Assembly: GCF_003289955.1 (NCBI RefSeq)
Contig: NZ_QLZR01000002.1
Coordinates: 1-64,000 of the forward strand
Source: Planococcus halotolerans
GTDB taxonomy: Bacteria > Bacillota > Bacilli > Bacillales_A > Planococcaceae
Direction: 5' to 3'
DNA length: 64,000 nt
Shown: positions 1 to 7,353 of the stretch, in pieces
Numbering within the stretch: the stretch's first letter is position 1
Layout of the letters: the number at the start of each line of letters is the position of its first letter
Notes under the pieces: model-generated
Databases searched by the model: none
Seen by the model: only the letters and a program-made list of their open reading frames with translations
What the model was told of the DNA's origin: nothing
Position numbers and translations under genes: made by a program

Positions 1-2
1 CT

Positions 3-95
3 GCACTGATCTCGGCCTTGCTTTTAAGTAAGGAAGAGGTAAAAACAAAACAAGATCCTATGATTATTGTAGGCGACCGGGGTACAGACGCATAA
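3..95 (+). CDS. C-terminal end of an unidentified protein (5' end outside window)
   Basis: An open frame enters from the left edge and stops at TAA 93-95. The last 30 residues are visible and end in MIIVGDRGTDA. A good terminator follows directly, which supports a real gene end. The fragment is too short for me to recognise a family. It is the only plus-strand gene in the first 19 kb. Confidence 0.55.
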   Translation, partial: ALISALLLSKEEVKTKQDPMIIVGDRGTDA

Positions 96-96
96 G

Positions 97-136
97 AAAA
101 GCCGGGGCGATAATATCGCTTCGGCTCTTTTCTTTG
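97..136 (+). terminator. Rho-independent terminator of the partial gene
   Basis: The stem AGCCGGGGCGATA pairs with TATCGCTTCGGCT, with G-T pairs in the middle, and is followed by TCTTTTCTTT. It lies 1 bp after the stop codon of the left-edge gene. Confidence 0.8.
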
Positions 137-459
137 CTATCGGATCAGAACTCCAATTCTACCAAGCTGTTCTGCTTTTTCCATCCGTGTAAAAGCGTGT
201 TACTTTAAGAAAAACTTGCATCAATTTTGAGCTTTATTTTACGCATAACTTTTAAGAATCCAGCAACCTTTTAAACTAGGATTTCTGGGTTCTTAATATT
301 ATGTGCAAGATTTATGCCAGCTACCGATAACCTCGTGATATGTAAACCAAAGATCATTATTAACTGCAGAATATTAGATTGCTTGCGAGTTAGCTAGCTC
401 TTTATTACAGTCATTAGTTGAGGCAATAGAAATTATTGATTTTGAGCTATCTCAATAAT
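137..459. other. Gene-free AT-rich stretch with one intergenic tail motif
   Basis: No credible frame is seen. At 325-348 it carries the tail of the recurring intergenic element (GATAACCTCGTGATATGTAA), here without its hairpin. It is the downstream flank of the minus-strand P-loop gene. Confidence 0.5.
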
Positions 460-990
460 TTATGATACGACCGATTCAATATCATCAGCGTTTTTTATTA
501 CAAACAAATAGTCTGCTTCATTTTTTGAGGGAGCCACCAAAGCGTCTTTACGAGTTTCATTTTGCTGAGTAAGCACTTCCTGAAAAGAAGAAGCCGTTCT
601 TAGTATGGTTGTACTTCTTTGGCTTTTCCTGATTCTTTCCTCAAGAATATGATTCGGAATATCAAATTTCACAAGAATAGTAACGAATTCCTTTTCATGA
701 TAATAATCCAGTAGTTTCATTCGACCTTTGTGATTCCGATTTGAATTACATAGAATCACATGACAATTCGTTTCATTCACTGCATAATCGACAATGGTTT
801 GAGTAAGTGCATACTTAATCGTATTCGGTCCCTCCTGAGGGACTAATACCGGATAATAAGTCTGCAGGATTTCAGCGTGATTGTCCTGGTCGACTACTAT
901 AGAATTAGGCAGCCTTGTTTCTAAATCTTTAGCAAATGTACTTTTTCCGCTATGGGTTTTTCCGACAGTCATAATTAATAGTCTTTTCAT
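460..990 (-). CDS. P-loop kinase-like ATP-binding protein (AAA_33 type)
   Basis: A 176-residue small P-loop NTPase, probably a kinase-like enzyme of unknown substrate. The Walker A motif GKTHSGKST is at residues 10-18, and the middle holds a conserved VILCNSNRNHKGR segment where related nucleotide and sugar kinases carry a second strand and substrate loop. The ORF could open at a GTG at 999, but that codon lies inside the ribosome binding site (ACGGAG); the ATG at 990 is correctly spaced and is used here. It stands alone: downstream is a gene-free stretch and upstream is one of the recurring hairpin elements. Similar orphan ATP-binding proteins occur widely in Bacillus accessory regions. The fold is clear; the function is not known. 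Confidence 0.8.
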   Translation of the reverse strand: MKRLLIMTVGKTHSGKSTFAKDLETRLPNSIVVDQDNHAEILQTYYPVLVPQEGPNTIKYALTQTIVDYAVNETNCHVILCNSNRNHKGRMKLLDYYHEKEFVTILVKFDIPNHILEERIRKSQRSTTILRTASSFQEVLTQQNETRKDALVAPSKNEADYLFVIKNADDIESVVS

Positions 991-1161
991 AAATGCCACT
1001 CCGTTTTTAAAATTTCATTTTTAAAGTCACAGGCACAGTCAAAGAGGGTCTTAAATAAACTCTTATACCTTCTTTTGGAGAGCGTAACAGCCTTCATCAT
1101 ACTAATTTTACCATTATCTATAATAATACTTTTATAAAACTTAAAAATTTCCTGTAGATAA

Positions 1162-1260
1162 AGCGTTCGTAAAAGTACACTTATACAAATGGAGAAAAGA
1201 GACTTTCTAAACGGCCTCTTTTCTCCATTTGTATTCAATCAACTTCTGATAATCCCTCAT
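1162..1260 (-). repeat. Intergenic element copy A (palindrome half, hairpin, tail)
   Basis: On the plus strand it reads AAGCGTTCGTAAAAGTACACTT, then a perfect 17-bp stem (ACAAATGGAGAAAAGAG at 1185-1201 against 1216-1232), then a tail with CTGATAATCCCTCAT. Read on the minus strand the hairpin lies downstream of the 1342-1689 gene and can act as its terminator. Confidence 0.75.
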
Positions 1261-1341
1261 ATTATTAACTAGTTTAATTTTAAGACCAATCTATAAAGAC
1301 CACTTCCAAGATAGTCCTTCGAAGCTAACTTATTAAAATAA

Positions 1342-1689
1342 CTATGCTGGTTTTCTCTCCAGTTTTGTTTCAATGACAGTGACAATTGGATAAGTTACGA
1401 TCAAAATTAAAGAGACAATTAGAGATATTTCGAACATATTTTTAAACACTTCTTGAGACCATCCATCTTCACCAATTATCCAATAAGCGATTGTATTGGA
1501 AATCCCTAACCCATCGTTTGCCTCAGGGATTAAACTTTGTGTATAGTTTTGCCCCAGGCTAGCTGCACCCAAAATAGATAGTGCAATTGCAATCCCCACC
1601 CCTTTTGTAAAAGGGTTTATGATCTTAAGATTCCTGAACACTAAAATAGAGCTGACTATTAACACTAAACAACCAAACAAAAACCCCAT
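1342..1689 (-). CDS. Small membrane protein, unknown function
   Basis: 115 residues with three predicted membrane segments, roughly 1-19, 28-48 and 86-107. The loop between segments two and three holds NYTQSLIPEANDGLG. A GGGTGGGAG stretch precedes the ATG but ends only one base before it, so the start is slightly uncertain. It stands alone between two copies of the recurring intergenic element. I do not recognise a family; it resembles other small Bacillales membrane proteins only in composition. Confidence 0.65.
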   Translation of the reverse strand: MGFLFGCLVLIVSSILVFRNLKIINPFTKGVGIAIALSILGAASLGQNYTQSLIPEANDGLGISNTIAYWIIGEDGWSQEVFKNMFEISLIVSLILIVTYPIVTVIETKLERKPA

Positions 1690-1858
1690 ACTCCCACCCC
1701 GAATCTACTGATTTTTTCCTTCTTTTCAATTATACTTGATAAATTATCAGCTTAAAATACTGATATATATATTTCTATTACAGGAAAAATAAATTAATAA
1801 TTTTCATGTCGGAATCTTTGCGAATGCAACGATTCTTATAGGCTTGCCCTAAATTAAC

Positions 1859-1931
1859 CGTTCGCAAAAGTACACTTTTGCGAACAGAAGTAAAGAGAAA
1901 AACTCTATTTGAGCTTCTTCTCTTTACTTCT
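1859..1931 (-). repeat. Intergenic element copy B
   Basis: Near-perfect 26-bp palindrome at 1860-1885 (GTTCGCAAAAGTAC / ACTTTTGCGAAC), followed by a hairpin with arms AGAAGTAAAGAGA and TCTCTTTACTTCT around a smaller inner stem. On the minus strand the hairpin follows the 63-codon frame. Confidence 0.8.
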
Positions 1932-1963
1932 GGTTGTATTATTTGTCTCAGTACTTTTGACAA

Positions 1964-2155
1964 TTACTTATATGCTAACCAGTAATCATTAGTCCATTTC
2001 TTTAAATTTGAATCAAATAAAAGCTTTTCGGTATGCCAACTAATTTTAGGCTTTAAAAGAAGATATTTCCCATTCATGCATAAAATCATTATTTCTACAT
2101 TTTCATTGATAATAAGGTTGCACAGGTAAGAGGGTAATTCACAGAATAATATCAT
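1964..2155 (-). CDS. Hypothetical 63-aa protein inside direct repeat 1
   Basis: 63 residues, with no signal peptide or membrane segment and no recognised family. Its C-terminal part (WHTEKLLFDSNLKKWTNDYW) is also readable, though frameshifted, in the second repeat copy at 6407-6587, with mostly conservative changes. That suggests the frame was once a real protein. No convincing ribosome binding site lies at a normal distance from the ATG (a GGAGG is about 18 nt upstream), so it may have lost its own start or be no longer expressed. Confidence 0.4.
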   Translation of the reverse strand: MILFCELPSYLCNLIINENVEIMILCMNGKYLLLKPKISWHTEKLLFDSNLKKWTNDYWLAYK

Positions 2156-2432
2156 TTCAGAGGAATTTGAGAACCTCCAGTTCCCTTCGATGAGTACTGT
2201 CTACTATAATACAAATTGAATTTTCATCTTTTTCAAGTCGCTAAATTAGGTTGAAAAGTTATTTTTATTTCATACTATAATTTGTTTTTGATTTCCGTTC
2301 ATTACTTGAAATCATTTATAACAAATCCCATGATGTTCTAAAGCGGCTAAAGTCAATCTCTCTTGTTCTGATAGATGATTTCAGTATACCGGGGTTTGAA
2401 AACAGAAAAAAACCAAAATAGGGTCACTTTTT

Positions 2433-2463
2433 AAAGTGTTTACCATTTGGGGTTCAGTTCAAC
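2433..2463. mobile_element. Possible solitary end of an IS3-family (IS150-like) element
   Basis: The plus-strand string AAAGTGTTTACC...GGGGTTCAGTTCA resembles the right terminal inverted repeat of IS3-family elements (AAGTGTCTAAC...GGGGTCAGTTCA as I remember it). No transposase and no opposite end were seen, so at most this is a relic. It lies just downstream of the sortase gene. Confidence 0.3.
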
Positions 2464-2526
2464 TGTATGGTGGGTTTTTTAATAGCAGCAACAAGGCAAA
2501 AAACAATAGTTTAATCAGAATACCTA

Positions 2527-3234
2527 TCAGTTTTCCACTAAATCCGTATAGACGACGAGCCGTTCCTCGTAATCGTCGGTTTCATCGTTGAAAGTCCCTG
2601 TGCAGGTGATCAAGTTTAAATGAGAGCCGGAACTTGGCCCGAATATCTTTTCCAGCGGCGCTTCTTCCGGCACATAGGCTTTCTTTTCCGTGACGACGAA
2701 CGTCAGCTTCTCCCCTTCCGTTCCCGTGATATGGATTTTGTCCCCTGGCTCCAGCTTTTTCAAGTTATAAAAGGTTCCCGGGCTCGTCAGTCCATCGACA
2801 TGACCGGCCATCACCGCATTTCCGCGGCTTCCCGGCTTCGTTCCAAGGGCATACCAGCCAATCTCGTAAATGCTCGCTGGCGCTTCCATCGCTCCATCTT
2901 CGGTCAGTCCGACTTCAATCACTTCGGCCCGTTCGCCAATGGCGGGAATCTCAATTACAGCGGGTGTGATGCCACTCAAGTCTGGTTCAGACGGTGCCGA
3001 TGCAAGTGCTTCAGCAGTCGTTTTCGGAACGTCAACTTTTGTCTCATCCAATTTTTCAGCCACCGGAAGTGTCGGCTGTTGGACATCTTCTTGGGTAACT
3101 TCCGTTTGGGCAGGGACAAAATCTTGTTCAGCTTCTGTAGAGATAAGTTCTGTGGAATGCCTGGGGGTATCGCTGAGAGTCGTCAGGAGAAATAAAAAAT
3201 AAATGAGGAAAAACTTTTTGGCAAATCCATTCAT
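2527..3234 (-). CDS. Class F sortase
   Basis: A 235-residue membrane-anchored transpeptidase that should cleave a sorting signal and attach the protein to the cell wall. Residues 6-20 form an N-terminal membrane anchor, 22-90 are an acidic linker, and 91-235 are the sortase beta-barrel. Catalytic residues are visible: His145 in AGHVDG, Cys211 in LITCTG, and Arg225 in ERLVVYT. Length and the AGHVDG/LITCTG pattern fit class F. The longer frame to 3381 is rejected because it would overlap the upstream gene; the ATG at 3234 has AAGGAG eight bases upstream. It lies 68 bp after the MPETG-anchored protein, almost certainly its substrate, in one operon. This block is more GC-rich than its surroundings and is bracketed by direct repeats. 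Confidence 0.9.
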   Translation of the reverse strand: MNGFAKKFFLIYFLFLLTTLSDTPRHSTELISTEAEQDFVPAQTEVTQEDVQQPTLPVAEKLDETKVDVPKTTAEALASAPSEPDLSGITPAVIEIPAIGERAEVIEVGLTEDGAMEAPASIYEIGWYALGTKPGSRGNAVMAGHVDGLTSPGTFYNLKKLEPGDKIHITGTEGEKLTFVVTEKKAYVPEEAPLEKIFGPSSGSHLNLITCTGTFNDETDDYEERLVVYTDLVEN

Positions 3235-3302
3235 TTGATTCACTCCTTGTTTAGAAAGTAGAAAAAAGAGGGGGATGTTCCCCCTCTCCATCCTTACAGC
3301 TA

Positions 3303-4676
3303 TTACTCTGCTTGTTCTTTTCTTCTGGCTACGACAAATCCACCTGCAAGCGCCAAGAATGGAAGTGCCCACAGCATCCAAGCCATATTAGCTGAATCGG
3401 CTGTTCCGCCCATACCGGTTTCTGGCATGCCTGGCATATCAGCACTGAATTTCTCCGGCATCTGGTTCACGATACCACCGGATAAGCCCTCAGCTGCACC
3501 ATACATATGAGCATAAGCGGTGCGGATTTCTTCAAATGCCGCCTCGTAATCTTCTGCTGCATAGAGATCAAGCGCTGTCGTCAGCTGCTCAATATGCATT
3601 TGTAGCCCGTTCGCCATTTCTTCAGCTGGCACTTCTCCATCTGTCGCTGTCGCGATGAAAGCTGAGAAGTCTTCTTTGTACATTGAAAGCTCGTCCAAAG
3701 CTTCCTGTTTTGCTGCTTCATCACCTGCGGCCGTCGCTTCTGTATAATCGACAAAGTACCCGATATGTTCCGACCACATCTCTTCAAATGCCTGGCCTGC
3801 TTCCTCTCCGTAGACAGAAGCAATGGCCGCTGTTAGGTCTTCTGTATTGGTGCTCAATGCCGCGGCCGATGCTTCAAACTCTTCCGATCCGCTCAAGCCG
3901 TTCTGCATGACAATTGTCGCCAATCCGGCATGCTCAGATAACAGATGGCCCAAATGAGCACGCAATTCACCGGCAGGTGTGTCCGCTTTCGTATTGTTGA
4001 ACTCTTCCGGGAATTGGTCCACGATGGCTACGGATAGTCCTTTTGCAACCCCGTGAAGGTGCTCGATCGCTTCTCTTTCGTACATATACGCTTGTTCAAA
4101 ATCACCGGCTACATAGCTGTCAAAAGCGCCGATTAGTTGGTTTACGTGCATTTGGAGCCCTTCTGCCAATGCGTCTGCATCCAGCCGTTCATCTGTAGCG
4201 CCTTCCAGGAAGCTGGAGAAATCTGCTTTGTATTGTGCCAGTTCATCCAGCGCCTCCTGTTTGGCCGCTTCATCTTCTGCTCCAGTGGCTTTCACGTAAT
4301 CAACAAAGTAACCGATGTGCGCGCTCCACATGTCATGGAAAGCCTGACCTGCTTCTTCTCCGTAAACAGATGTGATGGCCGCCGTCAAATCTTCCGTGTT
4401 GGCGCTTAATGCCATGGCAGATGCTTCGAAGTCTGCAGATCCAGCAGCCCCGTTTCTCATGGTTTCAACTGCGAGGAATCCATGTTCACTCAGGTAATGG
4501 CTTAAATGGGTACGCAACTCGAGAGCCGCCGTGTCAATGGTCGGATGGGACATTTCCGGTGCTTCGCCCCCATGTCCTGACGCACTGATTGATCCGACAC
4601 CTACCCCTGTCAGTAATACTGCACTCAACGGGAGTGTAATCGCTGTTTTCTTTGCTGTTTTCCAATTCATTTTCAT
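3303..4676 (-). CDS. Sortase-anchored helical-repeat surface protein (MPETG signal)
   Basis: 457 residues: signal peptide 1-32, two tandem homologous ~180-residue helical domains (about 50-230 and 237-410), an MPETG sorting motif at 417-421, a membrane helix about 431-450 and a positive tail ARRKEQAE. Each domain repeats LRxHLxxLLSEH, TEDLTAAI, VYGEEAGQAF, HIGYFVDY and EGLQMHxxQL, and the histidine/acid pattern hints at metal or haem binding. Similar repeats occur in Firmicutes surface proteins often labelled copper amine oxidase, a label this sequence does not justify because no oxidase domain is present. GGAGG sits nine bases before the ATG. It is transcribed just ahead of the class F sortase, and a cre-like site lies upstream. 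The function is inferred only as far as cell-wall display. Confidence 0.85.
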   Translation of the reverse strand: MKMNWKTAKKTAITLPLSAVLLTGVGVGSISASGHGGEAPEMSHPTIDTAALELRTHLSHYLSEHGFLAVETMRNGAAGSADFEASAMALSANTEDLTAAITSVYGEEAGQAFHDMWSAHIGYFVDYVKATGAEDEAAKQEALDELAQYKADFSSFLEGATDERLDADALAEGLQMHVNQLIGAFDSYVAGDFEQAYMYEREAIEHLHGVAKGLSVAIVDQFPEEFNNTKADTPAGELRAHLGHLLSEHAGLATIVMQNGLSGSEEFEASAAALSTNTEDLTAAIASVYGEEAGQAFEEMWSEHIGYFVDYTEATAAGDEAAKQEALDELSMYKEDFSAFIATATDGEVPAEEMANGLQMHIEQLTTALDLYAAEDYEAAFEEIRTAYAHMYGAAEGLSGGIVNQMPEKFSADMPGMPETGMGGTADSANMAWMLWALPFLALAGGFVVARRKEQAE

Positions 4677-4796
4677 TAAATAATTCCTCCTTGTTTTGTA
4701 AAATTTTACGTGAACCTACTTGTCCTACATCCAGTGACCGAACGACAGACTGCAAGACCGACCTTGTTTTTTATGTAATAGTCTTGTTGAAAAGGA

Positions 4797-4811
4797 CGGA
4801 AGCGCTTACAT
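4797..4811 (-). promoter_or_regulatory. Candidate CcpA (cre) site
   Basis: The minus-strand sequence ATGTAAGCGCTTCCG fits the cre consensus WTGNAANCGNWNNCW at 14 of 15 positions; only the last base fails. It lies about 120 bp before the start of the sortase substrate, so carbon catabolite control of the sortase operon is plausible. Confidence 0.5.
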
Positions 4812-4924
4812 AATTCTGTTTACCCAGCAACTTTTTTGATAAACTTGTTATTTAATTGTTTTTAATTTTAACATTATTGTAAGATATAAGAATAAATCAG
4901 GACGGGCAGGAAAAGGGTTCGCCG

Positions 4925-4953
4925 AATAAAAAACCTTAATACTAAGGTTTCTT
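4925..4953 (-). terminator. Terminator of the cupredoxin gene
   Basis: Read on the minus strand, AAACCTTA-GTAT-TAAGGTTT is followed by TTTTATT. It lies about 110 bp beyond the cupredoxin stop codon. Confidence 0.6.
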
Positions 4954-5061
4954 ATGGAAATCAGCTAAGCCCCCCCATTCTGACCGGGCTCATCTTCTCC
5001 TGAATCCGGCTCATGCTACTTTGGACTTCCTCGTACAGTTGCCGGCAGTCCGATCGTCACA

Positions 5062-5694
5062 TTAATCGATGACTTCAAACATACCGTGCATCCCTGCTTC
5101 TTCATGTCCCGGAATACTGCAGTAAAATTTAAATCCCCCTGCTTCTTTCGGGATGAATTTAATTTCCACTGTTTGACCCGGTTTTGAGTTCATATGGAGG
5201 GCATTCATTTCTTCGTCATGTCCATCGCCTTGTTCTCCGTCGTGGTCTCCCTCAGCGTGAGCCTTGTTCATGCCCAATATATCATCAATGAACGAGACCT
5301 CCTCCGGATGGTCGGGCATTTCACTCATGTAGGTGATTTCAACGTCAATGTCCTGTGACGTTAAATCATGGAATAACTCCCCTTCATTTTTCATGACCAA
5401 TGTATATTCTTCCCCTTTGGTCAAGGTAATGGTAGGCGGTGTATAACCCATCTCAAACGCCCTGATATCAATTACATGATCATCTGTCACTTCTTCCGAG
5501 TCTGCCTTTTCGCTTTTTTCTGAAGCTGCTTGTTCACTTTCTTCCACAGCTACTTGTTCGCTTTCTGATCCAGCGTTTGCTTCTTCGGACTCGAATACGT
5601 CCCCACTTCCACATCCTGCTAATAAGCCGAATGTTACAAACGAACTGGCAATCAAGTACCGTCCTTTTCCTTTTACAGTCACCTTCATTTTCAT
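5062..5694 (-). CDS. Cupredoxin-domain lipoprotein
   Basis: 210 residues. The lipobox LLAGC places the lipidated Cys at 28, so the protein sits on the outer face of the membrane. Residues 29-72 are a low-complexity Glu/Ser linker and 73-210 a cupredoxin fold. Type 1 copper ligands can be seen: His109 (FHDL), Cys192 (FYCSIPGH), His197, and Met202 or Met205. An acidic, His-rich insertion (AHAEGDHDGEQGDGHDEEM, about 146-163) interrupts the fold and may add metal-binding capacity. It probably acts in electron transfer or copper handling at the cell surface. It precedes the sortase pair on the same strand but has its own terminator. GGGAG lies before the ATG. Confidence 0.85.
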   Translation of the reverse strand: MKMKVTVKGKGRYLIASSFVTFGLLAGCGSGDVFESEEANAGSESEQVAVEESEQAASEKSEKADSEEVTDDHVIDIRAFEMGYTPPTITLTKGEEYTLVMKNEGELFHDLTSQDIDVEITYMSEMPDHPEEVSFIDDILGMNKAHAEGDHDGEQGDGHDEEMNALHMNSKPGQTVEIKFIPKEAGGFKFYCSIPGHEEAGMHGMFEVID

Positions 5695-5973
5695 TCACTC
5701 TCCCGGCCCTTGCATTCCGTTCTCTAAGCTTATCCTTATCAAGGAATAGTAACCAGTACAGCTGAAAAACGGTTCACCCTACTTATCCATCCATGTCTTT
5801 AATATCTTACAAATCAACGTTTTGAACGTAACATATTTTGCGAAGAGCAAATGAAATCATTGAAATCCTCAAACCCTTTCCTATTAACATCCTCCTTATT
5901 CCTCCTTGTTGTTTTGTTTCTGCGATTTTTCTGCCTGATCCTTTTACAATTACTAAACGTTTGAAAAACTTTT

Positions 5974-6297
5974 TTAGATTACTTTTTTGTCGTATTTTTC
6001 CGGGAACTGCCGGAAAATTGCAAAACTAAACAGTTTAACCGCCGTGAACACATGACCGATCTGCGCTTGAAGACCTTCAATAAGTGATGAACCTTTCAGT
6101 CTGTTCTCCGTATAGCCACTCATAAATTGAGAGAAGTCTTCACGGTATTAATCCCCTTTCACTTAAAATTGCTTCTTATTCCACCGTATATTTATTGACT
6201 GTTCCTTCTGCATATTGCATGAAATATCTGCTGTATTCTTATACAACTCCTCATACAAATCAGAAATGAGCTTGTTCAAGTCGTTCTTTACTAACAT
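5974..6297 (-). pseudogene. Decayed fragment of a helical-repeat domain like that at 3303-4676
   Basis: Three reading-frame pieces, in order on the minus strand, match successive parts of the ~180-residue repeat domain: NDLNKLISDLYEELYK (like TEDLTAAI-VYGEEAG), then in another frame EYSRYFMQYAEG (like EHIGYFVDYTEA), then YREDFSQFMSGYTENRL, EGLQAQIGHVF and QFPEKYD (like YKEDFSAF, EGLQMHVNQL, QFPEEF). There are in-frame stops, at least two frameshifts and a deletion of roughly 30 codons before QFPEKYD. It abuts direct repeat 2, suggesting a former second copy of the sortase substrate. Confidence 0.75.
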
Positions 6298-6302
6298 TAG
6301 AT

Positions 6303-6793
6303 CGTTCGTAAAAGTACACTTTCGAATAGAAGGGAAGAGAAAAAACTCTATTTGAGCTTCTTCTCTTCCCTTCTGGTTGTATTGTTTATCTCAGTGCTTT
6401 TAACAATTACTCATCTGCAAACCAGTAATCATTAGACAATTTCTTTAATTTTGAATCAAATAAAAACTTTTCAGTATGCCATCTAATTTCAGGCTTAAAA
6501 AAGATATTTTCTATTTAATAAACATTTTTTCTGCGTCTTCATTGATAATAAGGTTGCACAGGTAAAAGGGTAATTCACAAAATAATATAGGTTAGGGGAA
6601 TTTCAGAACCTCCAGTTCCTCCAGTTCCCTTCAATGAGCACTATCTAATATCATATAGAAAGAATTTTTATCTTTCTCAAGTCGCTAAAACAGGTTAAAA
6701 GGTTATTGTTATTTCATACTATCGTTTGTTTTAAATTCCATTTCATTACTTGAAATCATTCAAAACAAACTCTTTAGTGTTTTAAAGCGACTA
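6303..6793. repeat. Direct repeat DR2 (copy 2, beside mntR)
   Basis: This segment is collinear with 1859-2349 and includes element copy C (palindrome half at 6303-6322 and hairpin AGAAGGGAAGAGA / TCTCTTCCCTTCT ending at 6374). It ends four bases from the mntR stop codon. It differs from DR1 by scattered substitutions, a small deletion inside the 63-codon frame, and a short CTCCAGTTC duplication. Confidence 0.85.
6407..6587 (-). pseudogene. Frameshifted copy of the 63-aa repeat-borne frame
   Basis: The N-terminal part reads CELPFYLCNLIINEDAEKM and then hits a stop. The rest (WHTEKFLFDSKLKKLSNDYW) continues in another frame after a small deletion. The intact counterpart is at 1964-2155. Confidence 0.6.
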
Positions 6794-6796
6794 TAT

Positions 6797-7216
6797 TTAT
6801 CGGACCAATTCTTCTCGATATTTTATATAAGAATTTTTGATGTTGGGATTTTCCTCCAGAAATTGAACCAAGCTACCTAAACAAAACGCGGTTTCTTTTC
6901 CGATATGATGTTCTATTCCCTCAATTTCCTGGTAAATATTTATAGAAGGAATTTCAAGAATGTGGAATAGCTTTTCTAACGTACGATGTTTATTCGCTAT
7001 ATCTTTCGCTATGCTTCTTCCTTTTGTCGTCAATGTGAAACCCCGATATCTTTCATAAGAAACCAACCCATTTTTATCAAGTTTTCTCATCATTTTGGAT
7101 ACAGAAGAAGGCAAGACATCCAAGGACGAAGCTACATCGGTTGCACGTGCATAACCCTTTTCTTCAATTAATAAATAAATCTTTTCCAAGTAATCTTCCA
7201 TATTGATGGTGGGCAA
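6797..7216 (-). CDS. mntR: MntR, manganese-responsive DtxR-family regulator
   Basis: 139 residues from a TTG start. An N-terminal winged helix (about 5-70, PTINMEDYLEKIYLLIEEKG...SVSKMMRKLDKNGLV) is followed by a metal-binding dimerisation domain with Glu/His ligands (EIEGIEHHIG about 97-106), as in B. subtilis MntR. A longer frame to 7321 exists, but its extra 35 residues match nothing in the family, while AAGGAGG sits eight bases before the TTG at 7216 and the resulting start (PTINMEDY) aligns with MntR's PTPSMEDY. It follows the Mn ABC transporter genes, 137 bp after mntA, and a matching operator lies before mntB. The expected role is repression of the transporter when Mn(II) is sufficient. 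Confidence 0.88.
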   Translation of the reverse strand: MPTINMEDYLEKIYLLIEEKGYARATDVASSLDVLPSSVSKMMRKLDKNGLVSYERYRGFTLTTKGRSIAKDIANKHRTLEKLFHILEIPSINIYQEIEGIEHHIGKETAFCLGSLVQFLEENPNIKNSYIKYREELVR

Positions 7217-7353
7217 TATGCTCCCCTCCTTCTGATGTTCATATTTGTTACGGATTGTGCTTCTGTTAAGACCAAAAGAGCCAATGCACTCTAAACTTGT
7301 TATCTTCAAATACAGCTTCAAAAAGACAAACTACTTAAAACTTCTCTCAACAA

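Larger units (their letters stand above)
1859..2349. repeat. Direct repeat DR1 (copy 1 of a ~490-bp duplication)
   Basis: This segment matches 6303-6793 collinearly, about four positions in five by eye. It starts with the palindrome-hairpin element, then a 63-codon frame, then an AT-rich tail ending near TTCTAAAGCGGCTA. The two copies are in the same orientation and enclose the sortase-cupredoxin module. Confidence 0.85.
4677..5061 (-). other. Intergenic leader with promoter region and terminator
   Basis: It contains no gene. It holds the terminator of the cupredoxin gene (4925-4953), a cre-like site (4797-4811) and the AT-rich promoter region for the anchored protein. A short minus-strand frame at 4534-4755 overlaps the real start and is not credible. 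Confidence 0.5.

Noticed and set aside
987-1238. 83-codon minus-strand frame
   Set aside because: It runs through the hairpin and palindrome of intergenic element A and has no ribosome binding site.
1778-1963. 61-codon minus-strand frame
   Set aside because: It is translated hairpin and palindrome of element B and has no coding character.
2620-3195. Plus-strand frame of 191 codons opposite the sortase gene
   Set aside because: Shadow of the sortase coding strand: Arg/Phe-rich, no family match, no ribosome binding site.
3303-4676. Copper amine oxidase
   Set aside because: Some databases use this name for similar helical repeats, but no oxidase domain, topaquinone motif or enough length is present.
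5838-6029. 63-codon plus-strand frame
   Set aside because: It lies opposite the decayed sortase-substrate domain; low-complexity and without a ribosome binding site.
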